A DNA stretch of 64,000 nt from NCBI RefSeq assembly GCF_014695725.1, contig NZ_JACJOU010000016.1:124001-188000 (forward strand). Reading direction: 5' to 3'. Origin of the DNA: Microcoleus sp. FACHB-672. Its GTDB lineage: Bacteria; Cyanobacteriota; Cyanobacteriia; Cyanobacteriales; Oscillatoriaceae. Shown piece after piece: positions 9,206-17,495 of this stretch. How positions within the stretch are numbered: position 1 is the stretch's first letter; each line of letters begins with the position of its first letter. The notes beneath the pieces were generated by a model. It was not told where the DNA came from, made no database searches, and saw nothing but the letters and a program-made list of their open reading frames with translations. A program made the translations under genes and the position numbers.

Positions 9206-10077
9206 GCCTATCATGAGATTCCCACTGACCTGTATAGCCAGCCGATGCGAGTCGAGAGTAAAACGAACTGCCAAATTGGTACAGGAGCCGGCGCAGTCCT
9301 GTTGTTACGAGACTGATTGGCAAGTAGTCATTCCATTGCTGTCCAATTTCAGGAGTTGTCAAGGGAAGTTTAGGCATTGCCATAAATAGTAGTGCCAACG
9401 CCGGCTCGTTTCCCTCTAAACGGTGGAACATAAAGCAATCCTCATTCCGGCTAAAAAATAATTTCCCTTTGCCAGAGTCGAGATAAAAGGAACCATCCAC
9501 AGCCATCCTGACTGTGGCAACAATCTGGCCGATCACTCGATTCTTTTCCATCATCGTAAAATGCAGTTGGGTTTCAAGGGGAAATGTGAACACCTGCACC
9601 AAGGAAGCAGCAGAAGCAACAGGTTCAAGTGCGTTTCCTTCCACCGGCACACTTTCAGCCTGAAATTCCCCATCCACATTGAGATTAGCAAAACTGAACG
9701 GAACCGTTGCTGCACCCAATTCAGGCGTGAGTTGTACCTGAACGTGAATGTGCGGTTGAGGAGAATAGCTAGAATTACCGCAACGTCCGAGTAAAGCACC
9801 GCGCTCGATGCGATCACCCAAATTCACTACAATGCTATTTTGAGCGAAATGGGAAATTTCGACATAAAAACCGCGCTCGTCGTAAAGCACAACGCAGTTG
9901 CCCCAGTTATTATCTTGATCGACGCTGCCGGTTGCACAGTCCGCTAAATCTTTCACCACTCGAACAACCCAGCCCCGAACCGGCGACAGAACCGGCTTTT
10001 GAAACGCATAATAATCTTTCAATTCCAAGCCACTGCCGCGATACGTGCAACCGTTCTCATCTTGAATTAAAAAATCA
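9195..10077 (-). pseudogene. C-terminal part of the urea transporter-M23 peptidase fusion, cut by the IS element
   Basis: Carries most of an M23 (LytM-type) metallopeptidase domain: SPVRGWVVRVV, the WGNCVVLYDERGFYVEISHFA strands, GDRIERGALLGRCGNSS, and the catalytic HxH as HIHVQVQ. About 170 more residues of family-specific C-terminal tail follow. Reading upstream of the first possible start (TTG at 10028) the same frame continues without a stop to the edge of the insertion at 10077. Removing the IS plus one copy of the 8-bp target duplication joins it in frame to the 10834-10942 segment, restoring HQGLWRYAYDFLIQDENG with the other zinc ligands (H and D). A shortened product from TTG 10028 is possible but would lack those ligands. 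Confidence 0.85.
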
Positions 10078-10833
10078 GGCGTTGCTGAAAGTGTAAGGAA
10101 CTAAGCTGGCAGGGGAACCGTTCGGTACTTTAAGTAATGAAGCAGTAACCGAAGTGAACACTTCAGCATCTCGACAGACTTGGAATAGCACAGGGTCTTG
10201 CGGTGCAATCGTGCTAAGTAGTGCTGTAGACGGGTGTTCTCGCTTTCCACGCGGGTCATATAGGTTTTGCTGATCATCTGGTCACCCGCATCGAAGAACA
10301 TTGGGTAAACCTTCCAGCCATCAGTGACATAGAAGAAACACTGCCAGCACTTGACAATCAACCACAACGACTCGAAGGTTGCCGCACTGCGATCACCGAT
10401 TACCCATGCCAAAATACCTGCTTGAAAGTGATTGACTGCAGTCCAAATCCAAATCTTGTTGCGCTTGTTGCCCACAAAGGTTTGCAGTTCATCCAAGTCG
10501 CTTACTTCTGGGATTTCTTCAGCTTCGGGGGCATCACTGAGTTGGTGTCCTGCCTCTCGAATCCAGTGCATGACAGTGGTGTGATGAATCTCGGTGACTC
10601 GTTCGATGCCGCGCAACCCCATGCCATTGAGATACATTTTGATGCACAGTTGCTTGACATCGTCGGAGTAAGCCCACCGACGGTAGGACTCAAGGAATTG
10701 ACGAGAACACTGCTTGCACTTGTAGCATTGTCTGCCACGACGATGCCCGTTTTTAGCGGTTTGAGTGGAGTGACATTGAGGACATTTCATGACTTTATTG
10801 TACTCAACCTAGCATTACTCTTTCAGCAACGCC
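10078..10833 (-). mobile_element. Complete IS1-family insertion sequence, 756 bp
   Basis: Terminal inverted repeats are perfect over 14 bp: GGCGTTGCTGAAAG at 10078-10091 and CTTTCAGCAACGCC at 10820-10833. The element is flanked by an 8-bp direct repeat AAAAATCA (10070-10077 and 10834-10841), within the usual target-duplication size for IS1. It carries one transposase gene on the minus strand, in the same direction as the gene it interrupts. Intact ends, intact transposase and identical target repeats indicate a recent insertion. Confidence 0.97.
10101..10790 (-). CDS. IS1 family transposase (single-frame)
   Basis: The 229-residue DDE transposase combines the InsA-like zinc-binding and helix-turn-helix part with the InsB-like catalytic part in one frame, so it would not need the programmed frameshift of classical IS1. 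The N-terminus has CPQC near residue 3 and CYKCKQC near residue 22. A helix-turn-helix is around LRGIERVTEIHHTTVMHWI. Catalytic acidic positions are seen in SDLDELQTFVG/KIWIWTAV, YVTDGWKVY, and VESENTRLQHYLARLHRKT, the last being the classic IS1 E-region. The reading frame is uninterrupted. Confidence 0.96.
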   Translation of the reverse strand: MKCPQCHSTQTAKNGHRRGRQCYKCKQCSRQFLESYRRWAYSDDVKQLCIKMYLNGMGLRGIERVTEIHHTTVMHWIREAGHQLSDAPEAEEIPEVSDLDELQTFVGNKRNKIWIWTAVNHFQAGILAWVIGDRSAATFESLWLIVKCWQCFFYVTDGWKVYPMFFDAGDQMISKTYMTRVESENTRLQHYLARLHRKTLCYSKSVEMLKCSLRLLLHYLKYRTVPLPA

Positions 10834-10942
10834 AAAAATCATAGGCGTAGCGCCACAAACCCTGATGTGTCCATTGCCCGTCAAACCCCTGCCATACAGT
10901 CCAGCAGCCGGCAAACGTTCTGCCACTGCCCTGATACCGCAA
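10834..10942 (-). pseudogene. N-terminal piece of the M23 domain, between frameshift and IS
   Basis: This frame reads RYQGSGRTFAGCW, TVWQGFDGQWTHQG and LWRYAYDF up to the IS border, carrying the first M23 zinc ligands (the H of THQG and the D of AYDF). It is a different frame from the upstream urea-transporter domain, whose frame runs out at 10881. The two domains are joined in one protein in some bacteria, and a switch of frame around 10935-10960 would restore the fusion. A separate gene starting at TTG 10942 is the alternative, but no ribosome site is evident. Confidence 0.75.
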
Positions 10943-12047
10943 TCTTCGCCGTGAGTTCGGAGTCTAGGGTCATTTCTGGCGAAGACTGGGGAAATCTCGC
11001 CAACAAGCGATAGCCGGCCAACCCCAACACGTAAAGCAGCAACAAAGTCACCAAATTGTAAGGCAGCGCGTGCACCGGCAGCGCCACCGCCGCCCAGAAT
11101 ACACTCGCGGCTTCCCCCAAAACAGCCGCCAGCGCAACACCAAGGGCAGCTAATGCGTAACTGCTGGGAGAAGGCAGCAAATAAAATCCACCTAGTGCTA
11201 ATACCACCAAAATAAAATTTAAGGCAGATGGATCGTAGTAAACATAGGCAAAGGTGCCGGTTAGTGTTGCCCGAATAAAGGTTCCTAACGCATAGCCAGA
11301 GACCGCCAGCAAAAACTGAATTCGCGAATTTCGTAACAGTAGCAACGCCACCGCCGTCCCCACCCAGACATTCGGCAAGAAAAAAATCAGCCCGAGTGTC
11401 CGCAGAAAGCCTTCAAAAGGCAACGGCAAGCCGACAGAATATGCGTAAGCTGGCACAATTGCCGGTTGTAAGCCGGCATAACGAAACGCCGCTAAATGCA
11501 CAATCCAACTCACGGCAATAAACGGCAAACTTAACACCGGCAAAAACAAAAATGTATGCAAAATGTGTGACAGCGCCCACGTTAAAATAAACGCCATCAC
11601 GCCGGCAGCCGCCGCCAGAAACAGGGATGCAACTGCCGGTTGAAATAGGTAACCAACGCTCAACCCTGCTAGAAACGGATTAAATAAAAAGGGTGCGCGG
11701 TCGAGATAACTTTGCTTTAGTTGCGCCATCTTTGCAAAGGCAACGGCTGCCAGCACCCCCATCAATCCCATCAGCAGCACACCAGGTTGCAGCAGCATCG
11801 CCGCTAGCAGCAGCGCCCCTGTTTGAACACCACGTAGGAAGAGGATTTCGGCAGTCGCAGCGCACACAGCAGCCGACAGGTGCCGGAGAAACTGCTGCCA
11901 CGGGCGCGGCAATACCTGTAGAGGGGAGGTTCGCTGATTTTGGATTTTGGATTTTGAATTTTGGATTTTGCCGGCCTGAGAATTCGGTTGTTTTTGGGCT
12001 GGCAACTTTAGCCGGCCTAGAATGGAGCGAGAATGCAAACCTCCCAT
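10881..12047 (-). pseudogene. Urea transporter domain of a broken UT-M23 fusion
   Basis: Integral membrane urea-channel-type domain with about ten hydrophobic segments. Recognisable UT blocks are FNPFLAGLSVGYLF, LSLPFIAVSWIVHLAAF, FLPNVWVGTAVALLLLR and the following SRIQFLLAVSGYALG. The ATG at 12047 lies 4 bp after the decarboxylase stop, so this is the fourth gene of the operon. The N-terminal 40 residues are partly encoded by a heptamer repeat (11936-11970), so the true start is uncertain. The last 20 or so codons, up to 10881, look like out-of-frame reading of the M23 linker, implying a frameshift near 10935-10960. The truncated protein could still be made. Confidence 0.8.
11936..11970. 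repeat. Heptamer tandem repeat (GATTTTG x5)
   Basis: Five contiguous 7-mers: GATTTTG three times, AATTTTG, GATTTTG. Heptameric short tandem repeats are a known cyanobacterial genome feature. This one lies within the apparent N-terminal coding part of the urea transporter (35 bp, not a multiple of three), so expansion or contraction would shift the frame. Confidence 0.9.
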
Positions 12048-12051
12048 ATTC

Positions 12052-13440
12052 TTAATCTCCCTGAGTGCTGCTAAAGGACTGCAAACCTGCATTCGGTGCC
12101 AGAAAGGGCGGCAAATATTCCCGGCGTTCCAAGTCGCTGAGGTCTTCCGCAGCACGAATCAGTTCAACGTTGCCGGCTTCTGTTACCAAAACCACATTGG
12201 GCCGGTATTCTATGAATTGCAGCCATTGCGTGTTGTTGTACGCGCCTACCGTGGAGATGACGAACCGCGTCCCGCGAGACAGAGGTGGCAAAGAAATCGC
12301 TTCATCCACCACATCAATGTTCATGCACATTGGCCCGTAAATCACTGATGGTTCGCAAACACCGGCAACATGGCGATCTAGGGCAATATCAAAGCGATAC
12401 CAAAAGCTGGTAAAGAGCAAGTTGACGCCGGCATCCACCACATAAGCACGAGTGCCGTCAGGAAGCCGCTTCGTGCCGCAAACCGTCGTGATCAGCGTGC
12501 CGGCTTCATCAACCACCGCCCGTCCCGACTCGACAATTAATTTTGGAGTAAGTCCGGGTTTCAAGTTCGCCCACAGCGCATCGCACACCGCCTCTGCATA
12601 TTCGTCAATGTGCGGCAATAACACCTCTGCTGCGTGGTAACTGCCTTTTAATCGGCTGCGGGAAGGCAAGCCGCCACCAATATCGATGTACTCCATTCGC
12701 CAGCCGCAAGCGGCTTCAATTTCGTAGCCAAACTTCACCATTTTCTCCACCTGCCGGCCATAAGCTGCCGGTTCGGTGATAAAGGTGCCGATGTGGCTGT
12801 GCAGTCCTCTGACGCGCAATTTGCCGCCATTTTGGATGCGCCGAATCACGTCCATTGCTTGACCCGATTCTAAATTAAAGCCAAAACGCGACCACCGGGG
12901 TTGAATTCCCACATCTAAATTGAGTCGAAGTCCAACCGAAATCACTTGTCCGAGGCGAGTAGAAATTGCCTCTAAATCTTCAATTTCATCTAAATGATCA
13001 ATATTAATGATGACGCTATCTTTAACCGCCGCTTCCAGAGTTTCAAAAGGTTTGTGCGGCCCGTTAAAAATAATTTGATTTCCGGGAATTCCTAGGGCTT
13101 TGGCTTTGTCATATTCCATTTTTGACACCAGTTCCGCCATCGCGCCTTCCTGGTGCAAAATCGCGCAAATTGCTTTTAAGTAATTGGTTTTGTAAGACCA
13201 ACCAAACGTGACATCAGGGTAACGGGTGGCAAACGCATTGCGAATGGTGCGGAACTGTCGGCGCAGGGTTCGTTCTGAATAAACAAACAGCGGTGAACCA
13301 AATTGGGTAACCAGATCATCGACAGAGATGCCGGCAACGGCTGTTTTTACACGACGCTGGGGAGGAATTGCGCCGGCAAACTTATTCATCAAGCCGCTGT
13401 GCAATTTTTGGATCGCCGGTTTTTGGTATTGAATCTGCAT
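12052..13440 (-). CDS. PLP-dependent decarboxylase (fold type III, LysA/BtrK-like)
   Basis: Alanine-racemase-fold decarboxylase of the ornithine/diaminopimelate/arginine decarboxylase 2 family, 462 residues. Visible motifs: SYKTNYLKAI near residue 90 with the PLP-binding lysine; the GLHSHIGT phosphate-pocket histidines near residue 215; the glycine loop DIGGGLPS; the VESGRAVVDEAG block; and the C-terminal PMCMNIDV segment, with cysteine as in the CE(S/T)-type active site of the partner subunit. The substrate is unlikely to be free DAP alone given the context: it follows an ATP-grasp ligase by 1 bp and a PqqD-like gene, reminiscent of the ATP-grasp plus decarboxylase pair in butirosin side-chain synthesis (analogy only). 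Confidence 0.88.
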   Translation of the reverse strand: MQIQYQKPAIQKLHSGLMNKFAGAIPPQRRVKTAVAGISVDDLVTQFGSPLFVYSERTLRRQFRTIRNAFATRYPDVTFGWSYKTNYLKAICAILHQEGAMAELVSKMEYDKAKALGIPGNQIIFNGPHKPFETLEAAVKDSVIINIDHLDEIEDLEAISTRLGQVISVGLRLNLDVGIQPRWSRFGFNLESGQAMDVIRRIQNGGKLRVRGLHSHIGTFITEPAAYGRQVEKMVKFGYEIEAACGWRMEYIDIGGGLPSRSRLKGSYHAAEVLLPHIDEYAEAVCDALWANLKPGLTPKLIVESGRAVVDEAGTLITTVCGTKRLPDGTRAYVVDAGVNLLFTSFWYRFDIALDRHVAGVCEPSVIYGPMCMNIDVVDEAISLPPLSRGTRFVISTVGAYNNTQWLQFIEYRPNVVLVTEAGNVELIRAAEDLSDLERREYLPPFLAPNAGLQSFSSTQGD

Positions 13441-13441
13441 T

Positions 13442-14560
13442 TTATCCCTCTCCTGTTGTGACTAATGTTTGTAAAGGTGTGGTATCTGTAATGATTTCGT
13501 AGGTGTAGCGCATGAATAATTTGCCGGCAGCATAAGTAGGGAGTGCCGGCAGAGGTAAGCCCATCGCTGCACGCACCAAACGTGAGGGCAAATTAATTCC
13601 CACGCCCGTTGCAAAGTACGCCCATGCTGGAAAACGGGGGTTAATTTCAATCAGATAAATCGTGCCGTCGCGTGAGGCAATACATTCCAATTCAAACGGC
13701 CCTTTCCAGTTGGTATGCTGTAAAAATGCCTCGGCTGCTGCCAATAAATCTGGATGATGGATCGTGATCGCGCTCCAAACTTTTCCGAGTTCGGTCACGC
13801 TCATCTTTTTAATCGTCACCATGCCGAGATGCTTGCCTTTCCCATCTCCGACTCCCACCAAATTTAGCTCAATTCCGTTAACAATTTGCTGTAAAAGAAT
13901 CGGATATCCCCATTCCGATGCTAACTGGTGAAACCGCTGCAATGCCTCGCCATTGGTCGCGACTCGATACGCTTTGTAATACGGGCCTTTAATCATCAAC
14001 GGAAATCCTAATTCCGCTGTTGCTTCATCTAGTTCACGCGCCGAAGTTACTGAGATTGTTTTGGGAGTGCTGAGACCAAAAGCGCTAGCTGCTTCTACAA
14101 GATTTACTTTATTTCGTAAAGCAAATTGCACTTTAGTCGGCAAATAAACGCGAATACCCAACGCTTCTAGTTCTTGGGAATAGCGAATGTAAAGTGGCAA
14201 CTCCACATCAAAATTGGGAATGATACAATCTAGCCCAATTTGCTCTTTAATCTGCCGCAACCGCTCTAAGAAAATCTCTGGTTCGGTGGAGGGATAGGGC
14301 ATTATATAGCGGCGATCAAATAGCCAATCCATATAAAGCCCCGGTTCCATCGCATCGTAAGCCAGACCAATAATTTTGATCGATAATTCTTGATCTTCTC
14401 GCAAGCTTCTGGCAACGCCAGTACCAGGGCCAGGATTGTCTATCGCATTGATGCCGGTGACGGTAACAGTTAAAGTCTTTTGGATTTTGGAAGCTGCTGA
14501 AGTTGGGTACTGTTGGGCATCTGAATCGGATATATTTTCCAAGGATGTTAGGTGTGTCAT
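13442..14560 (-). CDS. ATP-grasp carboxylate-amine ligase
   Basis: Predicted ATP-dependent ligase forming an amide or related bond between a carboxylate and an amine. The protein has about 372 residues. It shows an N-terminal NAD-like substrate domain, then the ATP-grasp core: FPLMIKGPYYKAYRV (ATP-binding lysine, around residue 185), ILLQQIVNGIELNLVGV, and the metal-binding end GPFELECIASRDGTIYLIEINPRFPAW with the E and N ligands. The chosen ATG at 14560 overlaps the stop of the PqqD-like gene by one base (TGATG) and has GGAGGG just upstream; a GTG three bases earlier is also possible. The downstream decarboxylase starts 1 bp after its stop. Substrate unknown. Confidence 0.88.
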   Translation of the reverse strand: MTHLTSLENISDSDAQQYPTSAASKIQKTLTVTVTGINAIDNPGPGTGVARSLREDQELSIKIIGLAYDAMEPGLYMDWLFDRRYIMPYPSTEPEIFLERLRQIKEQIGLDCIIPNFDVELPLYIRYSQELEALGIRVYLPTKVQFALRNKVNLVEAASAFGLSTPKTISVTSARELDEATAELGFPLMIKGPYYKAYRVATNGEALQRFHQLASEWGYPILLQQIVNGIELNLVGVGDGKGKHLGMVTIKKMSVTELGKVWSAITIHHPDLLAAAEAFLQHTNWKGPFELECIASRDGTIYLIEINPRFPAWAYFATGVGINLPSRLVRAAMGLPLPALPTYAAGKLFMRYTYEIITDTTPLQTLVTTGEG

Positions 14561-14805
14561 CACTTCCCTCCTTCCAGTCCAAATAAATTGAGTTGCCCAA
14601 AAAAGTCTGCTACATCTCGTTGGGCAGCGCTTTGGGGAATTCCAAATTTTTCTGAGAGAAAATCGGCAACTTGGTTTTGGTTTTCACCGAGCTGCAAACG
14701 CTGCAACACTAGCCACTCACAAGGATTCAAGGTGTAACTTTCCCCGGTGCGCGGGTCAAAAGCAAATCCGTCTTCGGTAACATCAAGTAATTGAGTGTGC
14801 GTCAT
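14560..14805 (-). CDS. PqqD-like small protein (RRE fold)
   Basis: First gene of the operon; 81 residues. The sequence follows the PqqD/RiPP-recognition-element pattern: an early hydrophobic strand, DPRTGESYTLNPCEWLVLQRL near residue 18 onward (given here in part: GESYTLN and WLVLQRL), then helices VADFLSEKFGIP and AAQRDVADFFGQL. PqqD-type proteins bind a leader peptide and present it to a modifying enzyme. No precursor peptide gene is evident beside it, so the partner could be a protein, a distant peptide or an amino acid. I chose ATG 14805 because AGAGGAAC lies 8-9 bp upstream; a TTG at 14829 is weaker. Confidence 0.75.
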   Translation of the reverse strand: MTHTQLLDVTEDGFAFDPRTGESYTLNPCEWLVLQRLQLGENQNQVADFLSEKFGIPQSAAQRDVADFFGQLNLFGLEGGK

Positions 14806-14928
14806 TTGCAGTTCCTCTGTAGGTGTCAACTGTTTTAATTCAGTTCGCCAAAAATTACAGATTGCCTTGCTTCTGGATTACACTTTTATAATTTTGCTCA
14901 AACTAGGGTGGCAGTAAAATAAAAGCCT

Positions 14929-15612
14929 ATGAATATCCTGTATGTCGAAGACGAAGCGAAAATTGGCAACTTTGTCTGCGCCGGCTTGAAGGAACAAGGT
15001 TTTGTTGTGGATTATTGCGACTGCGGCAATGAGGGTTATATGCGCGCAATGGACAACGAATATGATGTGGTGGTACTCGACATTATGTTGCCTGGGAAGG
15101 ATGGATTGGCTATCCTCAAAAGCCTGCGTCGGGCCGGTCGGAATGTACCAGTGATTTTGCTGACGGCTCGTAACGAACTTGATGACCGGCTCGAAGGTCT
15201 TAATCTGGGCGCAGACGACTATTTATCCAAACCGTTTTTTGTCCAAGAACTAATTGCCCGTATTCATGCAGTAGTGCGCCGTGTGTCTGGGGAACGCCAG
15301 AATGTGCTGCATGTTGGGACTCTGGCGCTGGATCGCATTAGCCGCGAAGTCACCTGCAATAACCAGTTGGTGGAACTGACTGCCCGCGAGTTTAATTTGC
15401 TGGAGTACCTCATGCGTTCGCCGGGACGGGTATTTACCCGCACACAAATTCTTGAACACGTCTGGGGTTACGATTTTGACACCAACACGAATTTGGTGGA
15501 TGTCTGCATTCAGCGGTTGCGGAAAAAGCTGGAACGCGTAGGCGGGGATGACTGGCTCGAAAGCGTGCGCGGAGTTGGTTATCGGTTTCGTAAGCCGGAG
15601 TCCGGATCATGA
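14929..15612 (+). CDS. OmpR/PhoB-family response regulator
   Basis: DNA-binding response regulator of 227 residues. The receiver domain has acidic pocket residues E7-D8, phosphorylation site D51 in VVVLDIMLPG, T79-type switch in LLTARNELDD and K101-type lysine in DDYLSKPF. The C-terminal winged helix (about 130-225) ends with the usual RGVGYRF. It resembles CusR/RppA-like members by eye. The stop overlaps the start of the kinase gene by 4 bp (ATGA). It is divergent from the PqqD/ATP-grasp operon with only about 120 bp between them, which makes that operon a reasonable target (inference). Confidence 0.95.
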   Translation: MNILYVEDEAKIGNFVCAGLKEQGFVVDYCDCGNEGYMRAMDNEYDVVVLDIMLPGKDGLAILKSLRRAGRNVPVILLTARNELDDRLEGLNLGADDYLSKPFFVQELIARIHAVVRRVSGERQNVLHVGTLALDRISREVTCNNQLVELTAREFNLLEYLMRSPGRVFTRTQILEHVWGYDFDTNTNLVDVCIQRLRKKLERVGGDDWLESVRGVGYRFRKPESGS

Positions 15613-17153
15613 AGTTGCATTCTTTTCGCCTGCGAATTGCGCTGCTATCTGCAATGTTGGCCGGCACTGCTTTGGCCGGTTTTGCAGGGGTATCTTTTAT
15701 GCTGATTTATCAAGCAAAACTGACTCGCCTCGACAGCGACATTAGAAGCCAGTTGCTACAACAAGCTTTGCGCCGGCCTGAACATACCAACTGGTCGTTC
15801 TACGAGAAAGAGTTACCCTCTGTGTTGGGCACAGATTCTCAGACGCCCATCGGTGTGCTAGTGGCTGGCCGGCAAGGGGAAACCATCTATCAATCTAGCA
15901 ACTGGCCGTCTTCTGTGGATCTCGCTACAACTTGGTTGCCCCCGTCTGGGCAATTACCGCCACAACCTAGACCGTTTCCGCAGCAGCCTGGAAACCACCC
16001 GCTTCCGCAACCTAGGCAAGAGGCAGCCAGTGGTTTTGGGGAACCGCCGTCACGTTTCCCAGAGGAACTGCCGGCTCAACTGAATGACCAGATGGCAAGA
16101 CAGATTAAAGTGATGACGAAATCTAGTCACAATGCGGCTTGGCGTGTGGGTGTGCTGATACCACCGCTGCCTCGAATTGGGACTGCAATCAGTTTGGAGG
16201 GAATTGACCGAGAAATGAGTGCGATCCGCAACGGCTTTCTAATTTCAGTGCCGGTGGGGCTTGTGGCAGTGGCGTTTGGGGCGTGGGCGCTTTCAGGGAC
16301 CGCCTTAAAGCCGCTGCGGGAAGTAAGTGCAAAGATCCAGCAGGTGAGTGCAACAGGGCTAGACCGGCGCATTTCAACCGGCACAGCAGATGTGGAGTTT
16401 CGCGAACTGCTACAAGTTTTCAACCAAATGATGGAACGTCTCGAACGTAGTTTCAAGCAGGCTTCTCGCTTTAGTGCTGATGCCGCCCACGAACTCAAAA
16501 CTCCTCTATCAATTTTACAAGGGCAGTTGGAACGGACGCTGCAACAAGCTGAACCCGGTTCGGAATTACAGGAAAACTTGGGTCATTTGCTGGATGAAGT
16601 TTCTCACCTCCGAGAAATCGTTCGCAAACTCTTGTTGCTGTCGCTGGCAGATGCCGGTCAAATGCGTTTGCTCTTAGTTGAGGTAAATTTGTCGAAAATC
16701 TTGGCTGATTTAACTGAGGATGTGGAAATGCTCGCGCCTGATTTGCAGGTATTCTCAACGGTTGAGCCGGCATTATTGTTAAAGGGTGATCGTGATTTGC
16801 TGCTGCAGGTTTTGCACAATTTAACGAACAATGCGATTAAATACAATTTGCCCAAGGGTTGGCTGCGGATTGAGACACAACGCAAAAAAGGTACGATTTC
16901 TGTCAAAGTGAGCAATAGTTCACGAGATATTTCTGCGCGTGACCGGCAGCGACTTTTTGAGCGTTTCTATCGGGGAGATCCGAGTCGCACTCACCAAATT
17001 GAAGGACTGGGTTTAGGCTTAAGTTTGTCGAGAGAAATTGCTCGCGCTCACGGTGGCGACTTGAAGCTAGACTCCACGCCTGCCGGTCAAACGGCTTTTA
17101 CTCTGACATTGCCGGCTATTCAATCAATTAAGTTCAAGCCAGAACACGCGTAA
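15609..17153 (+). CDS. Membrane sensor histidine kinase (HAMP)
   Basis: Cognate kinase of the preceding regulator; 514 residues. Layout: membrane segment about 10-33, a roughly 170-residue extracytoplasmic sensor with a proline/glutamine-rich stretch around residues 118-140, second membrane segment about 203-226, HAMP, HisKA with SADAAHELKTPLSIL (phospho-His near 297), and HATPase_c with NLTNNAIKYN and GLGLGLSLSREIARAHGG. The signal it reads is unknown. The extracytoplasmic domain would suit an envelope or metal cue, which would match the envelope-type UT-M23 protein encoded divergently. Confidence 0.94.
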   Translation: MKLHSFRLRIALLSAMLAGTALAGFAGVSFMLIYQAKLTRLDSDIRSQLLQQALRRPEHTNWSFYEKELPSVLGTDSQTPIGVLVAGRQGETIYQSSNWPSSVDLATTWLPPSGQLPPQPRPFPQQPGNHPLPQPRQEAASGFGEPPSRFPEELPAQLNDQMARQIKVMTKSSHNAAWRVGVLIPPLPRIGTAISLEGIDREMSAIRNGFLISVPVGLVAVAFGAWALSGTALKPLREVSAKIQQVSATGLDRRISTGTADVEFRELLQVFNQMMERLERSFKQASRFSADAAHELKTPLSILQGQLERTLQQAEPGSELQENLGHLLDEVSHLREIVRKLLLLSLADAGQMRLLLVEVNLSKILADLTEDVEMLAPDLQVFSTVEPALLLKGDRDLLLQVLHNLTNNAIKYNLPKGWLRIETQRKKGTISVKVSNSSRDISARDRQRLFERFYRGDPSRTHQIEGLGLGLSLSREIARAHGGDLKLDSTPAGQTAFTLTLPAIQSIKFKPEHA

Positions 17154-17495
17154 AATTAAATACGAAATCAATCATGGAGAATGTTATTGATTTTGATGCA
17201 AATTTCTCACTAAAAATTTTGTTTTTAGCAAAGTCAATATCTCCCATTAAATAACAATAGGAGGAGAATGAGTTTGCCCCCTTTCTAAAATTTAAAAGGA
17301 TTCCAGCGCGATTATTTCATGTCTGCTGATTCGGGGACAAAGAATTCGGTATGACCAGAATATCTCTTAAAAAACTTCTCTGTACCGGCCTTCACAATCG
17401 CTCTTTTTGGTCTGAAGTGGAAAGAAATTTTCGCCGGCTAGAGAAGATTTATGGAAATTCTCTGCTAATTCAATAGCCTCCAGTGCTTTTAAAGT
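17154..17495. other. Intergenic, nothing identified
   Basis: AT-rich spacer between the convergent sensor kinase and WD40 genes. I see no convincing gene, RNA or strong terminator. Confidence 0.5.

Noticed and set aside
10422-10844. Plus-strand frame opposite the transposase
   Set aside because: Antisense shadow of a well-supported IS1 transposase.
9195-10942. M23 peptidase as an independent gene starting at TTG 10942
   Set aside because: Possible, but no ribosome site is seen, and the tight continuation from the UT domain favours a frameshifted fusion.
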